DNA of 50,743 bases from JBGSYN01 sp041750975 (GTDB taxonomy: Bacteria; Pseudomonadota; Alphaproteobacteria; Geminicoccales; Geminicoccaceae), in contig JBGSYN010000211.1 in assembly GCA_041750975.1 (NCBI GenBank), positions 1-50,743 of the forward strand, written 5' to 3'. The position numbers and the translations under genes were made by a program. This document shows, one piece after another, positions 44,102 through 50,743 of the stretch. A model generated the notes under the pieces. That model ran no database searches. It saw nothing but the letters and a program-made list of their open reading frames with translations, and had not been told where the DNA came from. Numbering within the stretch: the stretch's first letter is position 1; each line of letters begins with the position of its first letter.

Positions 44102-45439
44102 GTGGCGACGGCTCAGGCAGCCGAAGGGCGTCCGCCCTGGCGCGAGGCGCTCGCCGTCTATGCCGATCGGCGGGTCGTCTCGATCCTCTTTCTGGGATTC
44201 TCGAGCGGCCTGCCGATCATGCTGGTCGCCAGCACGCTCAGCGCCTGGCTGCGTGAGGCCGAGGTCAGCCGCTCGACGATCGGCCTCTTCGCCTATGTGT
44301 TTCTGCCCTACACCCTGAAATTCGTATGGGCGCCCTTGATGGATCGGCTGCCGCTACCGCTCCTCACGCCCTGGTTGGGGCGGCGGCGTGGCTGGATCCT
44401 GTTGACGCAGATCTGCCTGATCGGGGCGATCTTTGCGCTCGGCCAGTCCGATCCGGCGATCGATCTCTACAGAACGGCGTTCTTCGCGGTGCTGGTCGCC
44501 TTCTTCTCCGCCAGCCAGGATGTCGTCATCGACGCCTACCGGGTCGAGATATTGCCGGAGGAGCAACTTGGCGCCGGTGCTGCTATCGTTGTTCTCGGCT
44601 ATCGCATCGCCATGTGGATGGCCACGGCGGTAGCCCTGGTTATCGCCGATCAGGCGGGCTGGTCGGCTGCCTATGCGACCATGGCGTTCTTGATGATCGT
44701 CGGCATCGTCACCGTCTTCATCGTGCCGGAGCCGGCGGGCTCGACCACCGCGATTCCGGGCGGCCGTCATGGCTTTCGCGCCTGGGTGTTGTCGGCCGTG
44801 ATCGAGCCCTTTACCGATTTCTTCAGCCGTCACGGGCTCAAGATCGCGATCGCGATCCTGGCGATGATCTCGTTCTACAAGGCCTGCGACGTGCTGCTGA
44901 CGTTGATGGCCAATCCCTTCTATATCGATGTCGGCTTCAGCAAGACGCAGATCGGGGTCGTCTCCGGCACCTTCGGCCTGTTTGCCACGATTGGCGGCGG
45001 CCTGATGGGCGGCGCCATGGTCTACCGCCTGGGACTTCTGCCCGCGCTGTTCGTGGGTGGATTGCTGCAGGCGGCCTCGAACCTGATGTTCACAGCACTC
45101 GCCTCGATCGGCCCGAGCCTGCCCTTCTTCTACCTGACGATCACCATCGAGAATGTCTCAGGCGGTCTCGGCACCGCCGCCTTCGTCGCCTATCTCTCGA
45201 GCCTCTGCAATATCCACTACACCGCCGTGCAATATGCGCTGCTGACGTCGTTCATGCAGATGCTCGGCAAATATTTCATCGTGCCGTCCTCGGGCTTCTA
45301 CGCCGATGCGGTCGGCTGGCACTGGTTCTTCATCACCTCGGCGTTCTTCGCCGTGCCCGGCCTCCTGCTCATCGCCTGGCTGCATCGCCAGGGCCTGAGG
45401 ACGGCACGAACGTCCGAATTGCGCCCGCAATCAGCCTGA
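44102..45439 (+). CDS. AmpG-like muropeptide/MFS transporter
   Basis: The 445-residue protein has 12 hydrophobic segments and matches the AmpG branch of the major facilitator superfamily, members of which import anhydromuropeptides for cell-wall recycling. It has FLGFSSGLPIMLVASTLSAWLREAEVSRSTIG in helix 1, the LPYTLKFVWAPLMDRLPLP loop, and SASQDVVIDAYRVEILPEEQLGAGAA, all typical of AmpG. The GTG at 44102 has GAGGG 9 nt upstream. It follows the wza-type gene by 26 nt, so it may be in the same transcript. It converges on the DUF547 gene and the two overlap by 9 nt at their ends. Confidence 0.88.
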   Translation: MATAQAAEGRPPWREALAVYADRRVVSILFLGFSSGLPIMLVASTLSAWLREAEVSRSTIGLFAYVFLPYTLKFVWAPLMDRLPLPLLTPWLGRRRGWILLTQICLIGAIFALGQSDPAIDLYRTAFFAVLVAFFSASQDVVIDAYRVEILPEEQLGAGAAIVVLGYRIAMWMATAVALVIADQAGWSAAYATMAFLMIVGIVTVFIVPEPAGSTTAIPGGRHGFRAWVLSAVIEPFTDFFSRHGLKIAIAILAMISFYKACDVLLTLMANPFYIDVGFSKTQIGVVSGTFGLFATIGGGLMGGAMVYRLGLLPALFVGGLLQAASNLMFTALASIGPSLPFFYLTITIENVSGGLGTAAFVAYLSSLCNIHYTAVQYALLTSFMQMLGKYFIVPSSGFYADAVGWHWFFITSAFFAVPGLLLIAWLHRQGLRTARTSELRPQSA

Positions 45440-46279
45440 GGGCTCTGTCGCTCCGTTCAGCGACCAGTCATAAATATAGCCCTCGATCGCCGGCGTCGCC
45501 GCGAGTTCCCGCGCCAAATCCGGCTCGGCGTATCCGCGCAAATGAGCCAGGAGTTCGACATAGTCCTCGCCGAAATCCTCCCTGAACCAGAGATAAATCT
45601 TGGAAAGCGTCAGCCGGCCATCGGGCTCGACCGTGACGCCCTGCGGATCGTTAATGTAATCCCGCGCCTGTCCGTCCAGGGCATCATCGACATTGGCTCC
45701 TGTGAATGCCTCGCCATAAAGATCCGGGCAGCCGATCGAGGCGCAATTGAAACCGTAATGTACCCTCGGGTCCTGCCAGATCGGCCGCACAATGCCGTGC
45801 TCGATATCATTCAAGGATAGCGCACGGCCCTCGACCTCCAGGAGATCCTGGCCCCAGGGCCCGATGCTGAAAAAGCCCTCCTTGATATCGCGGATGGAAG
45901 ACACGGGATAGTTTTCGAGGATCAGCAGCACCGTCCTCGCATTGTAGAGGTTCAGCCAATAGGCGAGTTGCTCATTCCGATCGAGCCCGGTTGCGGCGAC
46001 CGCTTCGAGCGCTTCGACATAGGCCCCGAGCGCTGCCCGATCGGCTTCGGTCACCCGCCCGTAGGCGACGAGATCGGCGCCGGGTTGGCGCGGCTCCAGA
46101 TATTCCCCGAGAAAAGCCGACCAGGCAGCATGATCGACAGTAGTCGCCGTGTCCTCCGCATGGATTTGCCAGTGCGGGTCGACAAGCTCGGCATCGGGTG
46201 CGAGCGCCTGCTCGAGACTGAACCCCATCAGGAACGGCAGTGCCAAGGGCGCCAGCCACCAGCCAAACCATCTTATCAT
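45431..46279 (-). CDS. DUF547 domain protein, probably exported
   Basis: This protein of about 282 residues has a signal-like N-terminus (MIRWFGWWLAPLALPFLMGFSLEQALA) and the DUF547 core: LAYWLNLYNARTVLLILENYPVSSIRD, LSLNDIEHGIVRPIWQDPRVHYGFNCASIGCPDL with two cysteines, and a C-terminal LSKIYLWFREDFG. The function of DUF547 is unknown; a papain-like or peptidase-type fold has been suggested for the family, and the Cys and His in these motifs are conserved. I chose the ATG at 46279 since it starts directly before the membrane-like segment; a GTG at 46288 would add three residues. It overlaps the convergent AmpG-like gene by 9 nt at the 3' end. Confidence 0.85.
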   Translation of the reverse strand: MIRWFGWWLAPLALPFLMGFSLEQALAPDAELVDPHWQIHAEDTATTVDHAAWSAFLGEYLEPRQPGADLVAYGRVTEADRAALGAYVEALEAVAATGLDRNEQLAYWLNLYNARTVLLILENYPVSSIRDIKEGFFSIGPWGQDLLEVEGRALSLNDIEHGIVRPIWQDPRVHYGFNCASIGCPDLYGEAFTGANVDDALDGQARDYINDPQGVTVEPDGRLTLSKIYLWFREDFGEDYVELLAHLRGYAEPDLARELAATPAIEGYIYDWSLNGATEPSG

Positions 46280-46380
46280 CACGCTCACCGAGATCGATTG
46301 TCATCGGTGATGAGAGTGGTGATCGGGCCGGGCCGGGACAACACACAGCCCGGCGAGGCGCTCGTGAGCGAGTTTCGAGC

Positions 46381-46674
46381 TTAGGGCTCGATCATGTCGA
46401 GGCGATGGACCGCGATCGATTCGATCAAAGGCGCCCGCTTCTCCCTCGACCCCTGGATGTGTGGTGCTCCACTATGCGCTTCCAGATCCTGGTCGGTTTC
46501 CCAGGTCTCATGAAAGAAAAAGAGATCGGGATTGCTGCGATCTCGATGCAGATCGTAGTTGATGCAACCCTTTTCCCGATGTGTGGGCGCCACCTGTCCT
46601 TGTAGCATCGGCATCAATTCGTCGCCCTTGCCCGCCTTGGCCTCGACCCGCGCAATCACCACAACCCGCGCCAT
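46381..46674 (-). CDS. Antibiotic biosynthesis monooxygenase (ABM) domain protein
   Basis: The 97-residue protein is a single ABM domain, usually a dimeric ferredoxin-like fold. It has the N-terminal strand VVVIARVEAKAGKGDELMPML, the PTHREKGCINYDLHRDRSNPDLFFFHETWETDQDLEAH segment typical of quinol monooxygenase YgiN-like proteins, and a final strand IAVHRLDM. These small enzymes act on quinols or other aromatics, or serve other redox roles; the specific substrate is unknown. It lies 92 nt upstream of the DUF547 start on the same strand and is divergent from the DUF3300 pseudogene. Confidence 0.93.
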   Translation of the reverse strand: MARVVVIARVEAKAGKGDELMPMLQGQVAPTHREKGCINYDLHRDRSNPDLFFFHETWETDQDLEAHSGAPHIQGSREKRAPLIESIAVHRLDMIEP

Positions 46675-46826
46675 CGCCCGTCCTCCCTGTTGAATCCCTG
46701 GCCTCGATCTGCGACTGCGTAACCGCTGAAACGATCATCGGCAAGCGTTGTCGGGTGTCGAAAGACGTGGTTAAACGCCCCGCATGGTCAGGGGGTGATC
46801 AAATCGAGCACCGGGAGGTCGAGGCA

Positions 46827-48372
46827 ATGGTTCAATGCTATCGATCCGGGTGGCTGGCGACCTGCCTGGTCCTGGCGGGCACGGCTTCGTCTTGGGCCCA
46901 GGAACAGGAGCCGGCGACCGATGGCGAAACATTGGTCGTCAATGACGAGATCCGGCCCTCGTCGCACCCGTCGCACTCTATCCCGATCCGCTGCTTGCCG
47001 TGATCCTCCAGGCCTCGATGAACCGGTCGACGTCGTCCAGGCCGACCGGTTCATCGAGCGCTACGAAGAAGACACCACGCTCGAGCCCTCCGAGGATTGG
47101 GATCCTTCGCTCTACGCTTTGCTCAACTATCCGTCGGTCCTGAGCGAGATGAACGAACATCTGGACTGGACCGAGGCCATGGGCGACGCGGTCTAAGACC
47201 AGCTCGATGACGTCCAGAATTCGATCCAGGATATGCGCACGGGCGCCTATGCCATGGGCGTGCTGGTCTCCAACGACGTGCAGGATGTCATTATCGAAGA
47301 AGGCGTCGTTCAGATCAGCCCGACCTCCGAAGACCAGATTGCGATCCCCGATTATGACGGCTTCGCACTGCTCGGCGCCCTCGAGCCGGCCGCCGTCGAC
47401 TCTTCGGAAGACGTGACCGCCGACGCGAGCGAGGATACGGCCGCAGTCGTGCCGCAGCCGCGCCCGGCAGAGGCAGAGATGGAGGCCGATGCGGAGACGG
47501 AGATCGCGGCAGCAGAGGATCTTGCCGAGACCGAACCGCCGCCGACGGAGCCCGTCGCAGCCGATCCTTACGCCCAGGGCTATGTCGAGCCGGATCCGGG
47601 GTATGCCTATGCGGCACCGGCAGCCCCTGCCTATGTCGAGCCGCCCGTTTATGCGTCAGCACCGCCGCCGGTTGCCTACTCCCAGCCCTCGGGCTCGTTC
47701 TGGGGCTCAACCGCGACCTTCGTCGGCGGTGCTGCCGTCGGCAGCATTCTGGGCTATGCGCTCTCCGACGACGACGATGATGACAGTGGCGACCGCGACG
47801 AGCGCCGCAACGATGTCAATATCGAGGACAGCACCGTCATCGTCGGCGATCAGGATCGCTTCCGCCTCGACCAGGACGACCGCGATCGGGTCAACGCCCA
47901 ATTGCGCGGTCGCCGCGATCGCGGCGAGGGCATTCAAGGGCGTGACCGCGACCGCTCGGTGGCGGCACTGCCCGGACGAAACTCGCAGGCGAGGCAACGC
48001 GAGCCGCGCCGAGATATCAGCTTGCCGCAACGCGACCGTGAGCGTCCGGCCAAGATCGAACGGCGGCAGGCGCCAGCTGTTTCGGCACTCAAGGCGCCCA
48101 CACGGGAGCGGGGCGCCGCAGCCTCCATCCAGCGCCCGAGCCAGGCCAAGAAAGAAGCATCCCGCGGCAAATCCAGCCGATTGAAGTCGGCGGCGTTGAA
48201 GGCCAAGACGCCGCAGCGCCAGACAGTACAGCGCACCGGCGGCCAGAGCCGCGCGGCGTCGGCCTCGTCCGGCGGGAAGCTCAAGGCGCTGGCGCCGAAG
48301 GGTGGCAACAAGAAGGCCAAGGCGTCATCCAAACGAGGCAAGAAAAGCCGCGGCAACAAGCGCCGCGGATGA
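46827..48372 (+). pseudogene. DUF3300 family protein, broken by two frameshifts and a stop codon
   Basis: The gene starts at an ATG with GGGAGG upstream and a signal peptide (YRSGWLATCLVLAGTASSWA). Reading jumps frame near 46956-46958 and again near 47021-47022, where the restored protein reads RPLVAPVALYPDPLLAVILQ and then NPVDVVQADRFIERY, the usual DUF3300 sequence. Both shifts fit the loss of one C from a C run. After the second shift the frame has SEDWDPSLYALLNYPSVLSEM, then a TAA at 47194-47196, then continues as VQNSIQDMRTGAYAMGVLV through an acidic, Pro-rich and finally Lys/Arg-rich tail to 48372. DUF3300 genes normally sit next to a DUF2950 gene, as here. The three lesions make an intact protein unlikely, unless they are sequencing errors. 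Confidence 0.85.
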
Positions 48373-48383
48373 GGAGATCGTCC

Positions 48384-49311
48384 ATGAACAGATTGCGAAG
48401 GATCAGCCATGCCGCGGGTCTCGCCGGCGTGCTGGTAATGATGGAGGTGTGGCCGGCCGCGGCCGATGAGCCCTATTTCCCGGATCCCGAAGCGGCCCTC
48501 GAAGCTTTTCGGGAAGCCCTGCAGACGCCTGACGGCGAGACCCTGCTCGAATTGCTCGGCCCGGAATACCGGGATGAACTCATCGGCGGCGATCCGGCGA
48601 GCGCTCGCGAGACCATGGCCGCCGCTCGCAATGCCGCCGCCGAGGCCCTGGTTCTTGTCCCCGGCGACGAGCCCGGCACGTTCGATCTGCTGCTCGGCCG
48701 CGAGGGCTGGCCATTGCCGATACCCCTCGTCGAGGACGATCAGGGGTGGCGCTTCGATACCGAAGCCGGCCTTGAGGAGATCATCGACCGCAGGATCGGC
48801 GAGAACGAACTCGCGGCGATCGCTGGGGCGCGCGCCTATGTCGAGGCCCAGCGCCTTTACAGCACGCTCGATCCGAATGGCGACGGCGTGCCGGAATTCG
48901 CCACCCGCCTCTCGACTCTCGAGCACTCCGGGCGAGCATGACAGCCTCTTCTGGCCTTCGAATGCCGGCGAGGAGCCCAGCCCGCTGGCCCCGCTCGCGG
49001 CCAGCGAGGAAGACTATCTCCAATATTACCGCTCCGGCGAGCCCTATTACGGCTACAACTTCAAGGTGCTGACCCAGCAGGGCGAGAATGCGCCGGGCGG
49101 CGCCTATGATTGTCGCATCAATGGCCGCATGATTGCCGGCTTCGCGCTTCTGGCATGGCCCGCCGACTATGGCAATTCGGGCATCATGTCGTTCATGGTG
49201 AGCCATCTGGGCGATGTCCACGAGGCCGACCTCGGGGAGGACACGGCAACCATCGCTGCGGCCAACGACGCCTACGATCCGGGCGTCGAGTGGTCCTTGA
49301 CCGAGGACTGA
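48384..49311 (+). pseudogene. DUF2950 family protein, frameshifted by a 7-bp duplication
   Basis: The ATG at 48384 has GAGGAG 7 nt upstream and a signal peptide (HAAGLAGVLVMMEVWPAAA). The first frame reads on to 48941 and includes RRIGENELAAIAGARAYVEAQRLY. The true continuation lies in the next frame: STPGEHDSLFWP, GEPYYGYNFKVLTQQG, APGGAYDCRINGRMIAGFALLAWPADYGNSG, to a stop at 49309-49311. These are standard DUF2950 motifs. The shift coincides with a perfect CTCTCGA tandem duplication at 48909-48922; removing one copy restores TRLSSTPGEHD in one frame. DUF2950 has no firm function. It follows the broken DUF3300 gene, its usual partner, by 11 nt. Confidence 0.9.
48909..48922. repeat. 7-bp tandem duplication causing the DUF2950 frameshift
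   Basis: The sequence CTCTCGACTCTCGA is two exact copies of CTCTCGA. A length change of seven moves the reading frame by one, and deleting either copy joins the two DUF2950 reading frames with a sensible protein sequence. Slipped-strand replication is the obvious origin. Phase variation is conceivable, but two copies of a 7-bp unit would switch rarely. Confidence 0.85.
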
Positions 49312-49376
49312 CGAAGCAACATTTCGTCACCGATATCCGCTGCACCGCCGGCATTGTCCATCGGAGACGAACTCGC

Positions 49377-50174
49377 ATGAAATGCCTGCTGGTCGCGGAC
49401 CTGCATTACGATCTGCGCAAGTTCGACTGGGTGGTCGCCGCCTCGGCCCATGTCGATATCGTCGTCCTCGCGGGCGACCATCTCGATGTCTTTGCCACGG
49501 TCGACCGTACCGCCCCAGCTATCGTCGCCCAGAAATATTTCCGCCGCATACGCGAGCGCGCCCATCTCCTGATCTGCTCCGGCAACCACGATCTCGACAG
49601 TTGCGACAGTGCCGGCGAACTTGTCACGCGGTGGATCGCCAAGGCGCGCTACTACGACGTGCCGACCGACGGCGATACCAGACTGATCGGCGATACGCTC
49701 TTCACGATCTGTCCCTGGGCCGACGGCCGGTTCAAGCGCGCCGAAATCGCGGCCCACCTCGCCCGCGACGCCGCGATGCGGCCCGCTCGCTGGGTCTGGG
49801 TGCATCATGCGCCGCCCCAGGGCTCGCCGATCAGCTGGGACGGCAAGCGCATGTTCGGCGATAAGGCCCTCAGCGCCTGGATCGAAACCTATCAGCCGGA
49901 TCTCGTCCTCTGCGGCCATGTCCACCAGTCGCCATTTACAGGCGCCGGCTCCTGGGCCGATCGCATCGGCGCCACCTGGGTCTTCAATGCCGGGCACCAG
50001 ATCGGCCCGCAGCCCTCCCATATCGTGGTCGATACGGCCTCTCCGGGCGCCTACTGGATATCGTTCGAAGGTGCCGAGGAAACGTCGCTCGACCGCTCGC
50101 CCTGCCGTCCCTTCCGGCAAATCGACGATCCGCCCAAGTTGCTGACGGAGCTGGAAGTGCTTCCGGCCGGCTAG
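49377..50174 (+). CDS. Metallophosphoesterase (calcineurin-like)
   Basis: The 265-residue protein has the calcineurin-like metal-binding set: LLVADLHYDL, VVLAGDHLDVF, ICSGNHDLDS, WVHHAPPQG and LVLCGHVHQSPF. No signal peptide is visible, so it is cytoplasmic. The open frame extends far upstream into the DUF2950 pseudogene, but the ATG at 49377 (GGAG 11 nt upstream) sits directly before the first motif. Substrates of such proteins range from nucleotides to phosphodiesters; this one cannot be assigned. It looks intact although both neighbours are broken. A hairpin follows its stop codon at 50188-50220. Confidence 0.9.
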   Translation: MKCLLVADLHYDLRKFDWVVAASAHVDIVVLAGDHLDVFATVDRTAPAIVAQKYFRRIRERAHLLICSGNHDLDSCDSAGELVTRWIAKARYYDVPTDGDTRLIGDTLFTICPWADGRFKRAEIAAHLARDAAMRPARWVWVHHAPPQGSPISWDGKRMFGDKALSAWIETYQPDLVLCGHVHQSPFTGAGSWADRIGATWVFNAGHQIGPQPSHIVVDTASPGAYWISFEGAEETSLDRSPCRPFRQIDDPPKLLTELEVLPAG

Positions 50175-50183
50175 GAGGTTGCC

Positions 50184-50598
50184 CTATGTTTCCGGCGGCA
50201 GTTCAGAAGCCGGCGGAAACTCTTCGCTCTGCGCGTGACGAAGCGATTCCAAGACCTCGTCGACCATGCCGAAATGATCCTGATGGTCCTGAAACTGCTG
50301 CTTCAGATTGACCAGATAGGCCGAGGCGTTCTTGCAGCCGCCGCGCCAGCAAGGCGGCCATCGGCCACATCACCTCAGGATGCGCTTCGAGGAACGCCCG
50401 CGGCCGGTCGATCACATGAACCCTGGCCGAACCGACCGCCCGGACGCTTGCGGTATGCGGAATTTCCAGCAGCATCGAGATCTCTCCGAACACGGCACCC
50501 GGATCGTCAACGAGCGCAATCTGAACGCCCCCCTGAACCACCTCCACGGTACCTGCCGCGAGACAGAAAAGCTGTGAGGTCTGCTCCCCCTCATGCAT
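50184..50598 (-). pseudogene. Cyclic nucleotide-binding domain protein, frameshifted
   Basis: The first frame (start ATG 50598) reads HEGEQTSQLFCLAAGTVEVV, then DDPGAVFGEISMLLEIPHTASVRAV and ALLARRL, a cyclic-nucleotide-binding jelly roll with the phosphate-binding GE-S--L-IPHTAS-RA. After ARRL it turns into unlike sequence and stops at 50203. In the next frame from about 50334 the family's C-terminus continues: KNASAYLVNLKQQFQDHQDH, FGMVDEVLESLRHAQ, stopping at 50184-50186. A one-base gain near 50331-50335 explains the shift. The N-terminus also looks short by about 20-30 residues and the ATG has no Shine-Dalgarno, so the 5' end may be damaged as well. There is no DNA-binding domain, so it was probably not a transcription factor. 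Confidence 0.75.
50188..50220 (+). terminator. Hairpin between two convergent genes
   Basis: GTTTCCGGCGGC and GCCGGCGGAAAC pair over 12 positions with one mismatch around a 9-nt loop. It starts 13 nt after the metallophosphoesterase stop codon and overlaps the 3' end of the broken cyclic-nucleotide-binding gene. The plus-strand flank TCTTCGCTCT is only mildly T-rich, so terminator strength is doubtful. Confidence 0.4.
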
Positions 50599-50649
50599 TA
50601 TAAAGGCGGTGTCTGTTTTCTGTGTTGAATTGCCACTGCTTTAGAACAT

Positions 50650-50663
50650 TTGATGAACATCAA
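50650..50663. promoter_or_regulatory. Perfect FNR/FixK-type binding site
   Basis: TTGATGAACATCAA matches the TTGAT-N4-ATCAA consensus of FNR, FixK and related CRP-family regulators exactly. It lies in the 87-bp spacer between the broken cyclic-nucleotide-binding gene (minus, start 50598) and a new plus-strand gene (start 50686). Its centre is 58 bp from the minus start, close enough to sit at -41.5 of a short-leader transcript. On the plus side the centre is only 29 bp from the start codon, where it would more likely repress. This suggests control by oxygen or redox state. Confidence 0.65.
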
Positions 50664-50685
50664 GGGTCGAAAGGGAGCGGTGAGC

Positions 50686-50743
50686 ATGGATGGCGTAACG
50701 TTGAAGACCTTCAGCGCCGGGGTCGAGACATTGTCGGTCGGGC
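50686..50743 (+). CDS. Start of an unidentified gene, cut by the window edge
   Basis: The ATG at 50686 has GGGAG 8 nt upstream, and the frame is open for 19 codons to the edge (MDGVTLKTFSAGVETLSVG). This is too short to identify. The spacing of the ribosome-binding site and the preceding FNR-type palindrome support a real gene start. A GTG at 50680 in the same frame is a second possible start. Confidence 0.45.
   Translation, partial: MDGVTLKTFSAGVETLSVG

Noticed and set aside
46285..46310. TCACCGA-N12-TCGGTGA inverted repeat at the DUF547 start
   Set aside because: Overlaps the possible start codons and the arms are short; regulatory role not supported.

Overview
The window looks like a chromosomal segment of a GC-rich, free-living alphaproteobacterium. 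The evidence is the linked aroK-aroB pair followed by two CNNM/HlyC-type proteins, a xerD gene next to a short one-pass membrane protein, a TamA/TamB pair, a PF10082-type outer-membrane barrel beside a Wza-like lipoprotein, and the general style of the proteins. I cannot place it to family; a Rhodospirillales-like lineage is a guess. No rRNA, tRNA, CRISPR array, insertion sequence or prophage is visible.

Layout. 1-1.3 kb: the start of an orphan 'NALKHGF' family gene running off the left edge, then about 800 bp without a recognisable gene, closed by a hairpin terminator. 1.3-8 kb (minus strand): uvrB, a TIM-barrel amidohydrolase, a universal stress protein, and a Tat-exported solute-binding protein next to a sodium:solute symporter. 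8.4-14.1 kb: a cell-surface-type module made of a polysaccharide flippase (plus) facing a three-gene minus operon, in which two paralogous alkaline-phosphatase-superfamily proteins with altered catalytic residues flank a sulfotransferase. 14.4-17.2 kb: an SMP-30 lactonase overlapping an amylosucrase. 17.4-25.9 kb: a small secreted protein, a patatin, htpX, an EF-hand lipoprotein, maeB, xerD, a small membrane protein, aroK and aroB. 25.9-28.7 kb: two tandem CNNM proteins.

28.7-41.7 kb is one long minus-strand run: a metallophosphatase, galE, tamA, tamB, an ABC-2 permease, argD, argF, hslO and a lipoprotein. The last genes overlap each other, so argD-argF-hslO-lipoprotein is probably translationally coupled. 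42-45.4 kb (plus) carries an outer-membrane barrel, a Wza-type export lipoprotein and an AmpG-like transporter. A perfect 37-bp tandem repeat separates the barrel from the wza-like gene.

45.4-50.7 kb ends with a DUF547 protein, an ABM monooxygenase, and a cluster of broken genes. The DUF3300 gene has two frameshifts and a stop codon. Its usual partner DUF2950 is broken by a 7-bp tandem duplication. A cyclic-nucleotide-binding-domain gene is frameshifted near its 3' end. An intact metallophosphoesterase lies between them. At the right edge a perfect FNR/FixK-type palindrome sits between the broken regulator-like gene and the start of a new plus-strand gene.

The best candidate for an undescribed system is the flippase / AlkP-like / sulfotransferase / AlkP-like module at 8.4-14.1 kb. 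It may make or edit a sulfated surface glycan, and the galE and wza-like genes could serve the same envelope pathway. This link is inference from gene content only.
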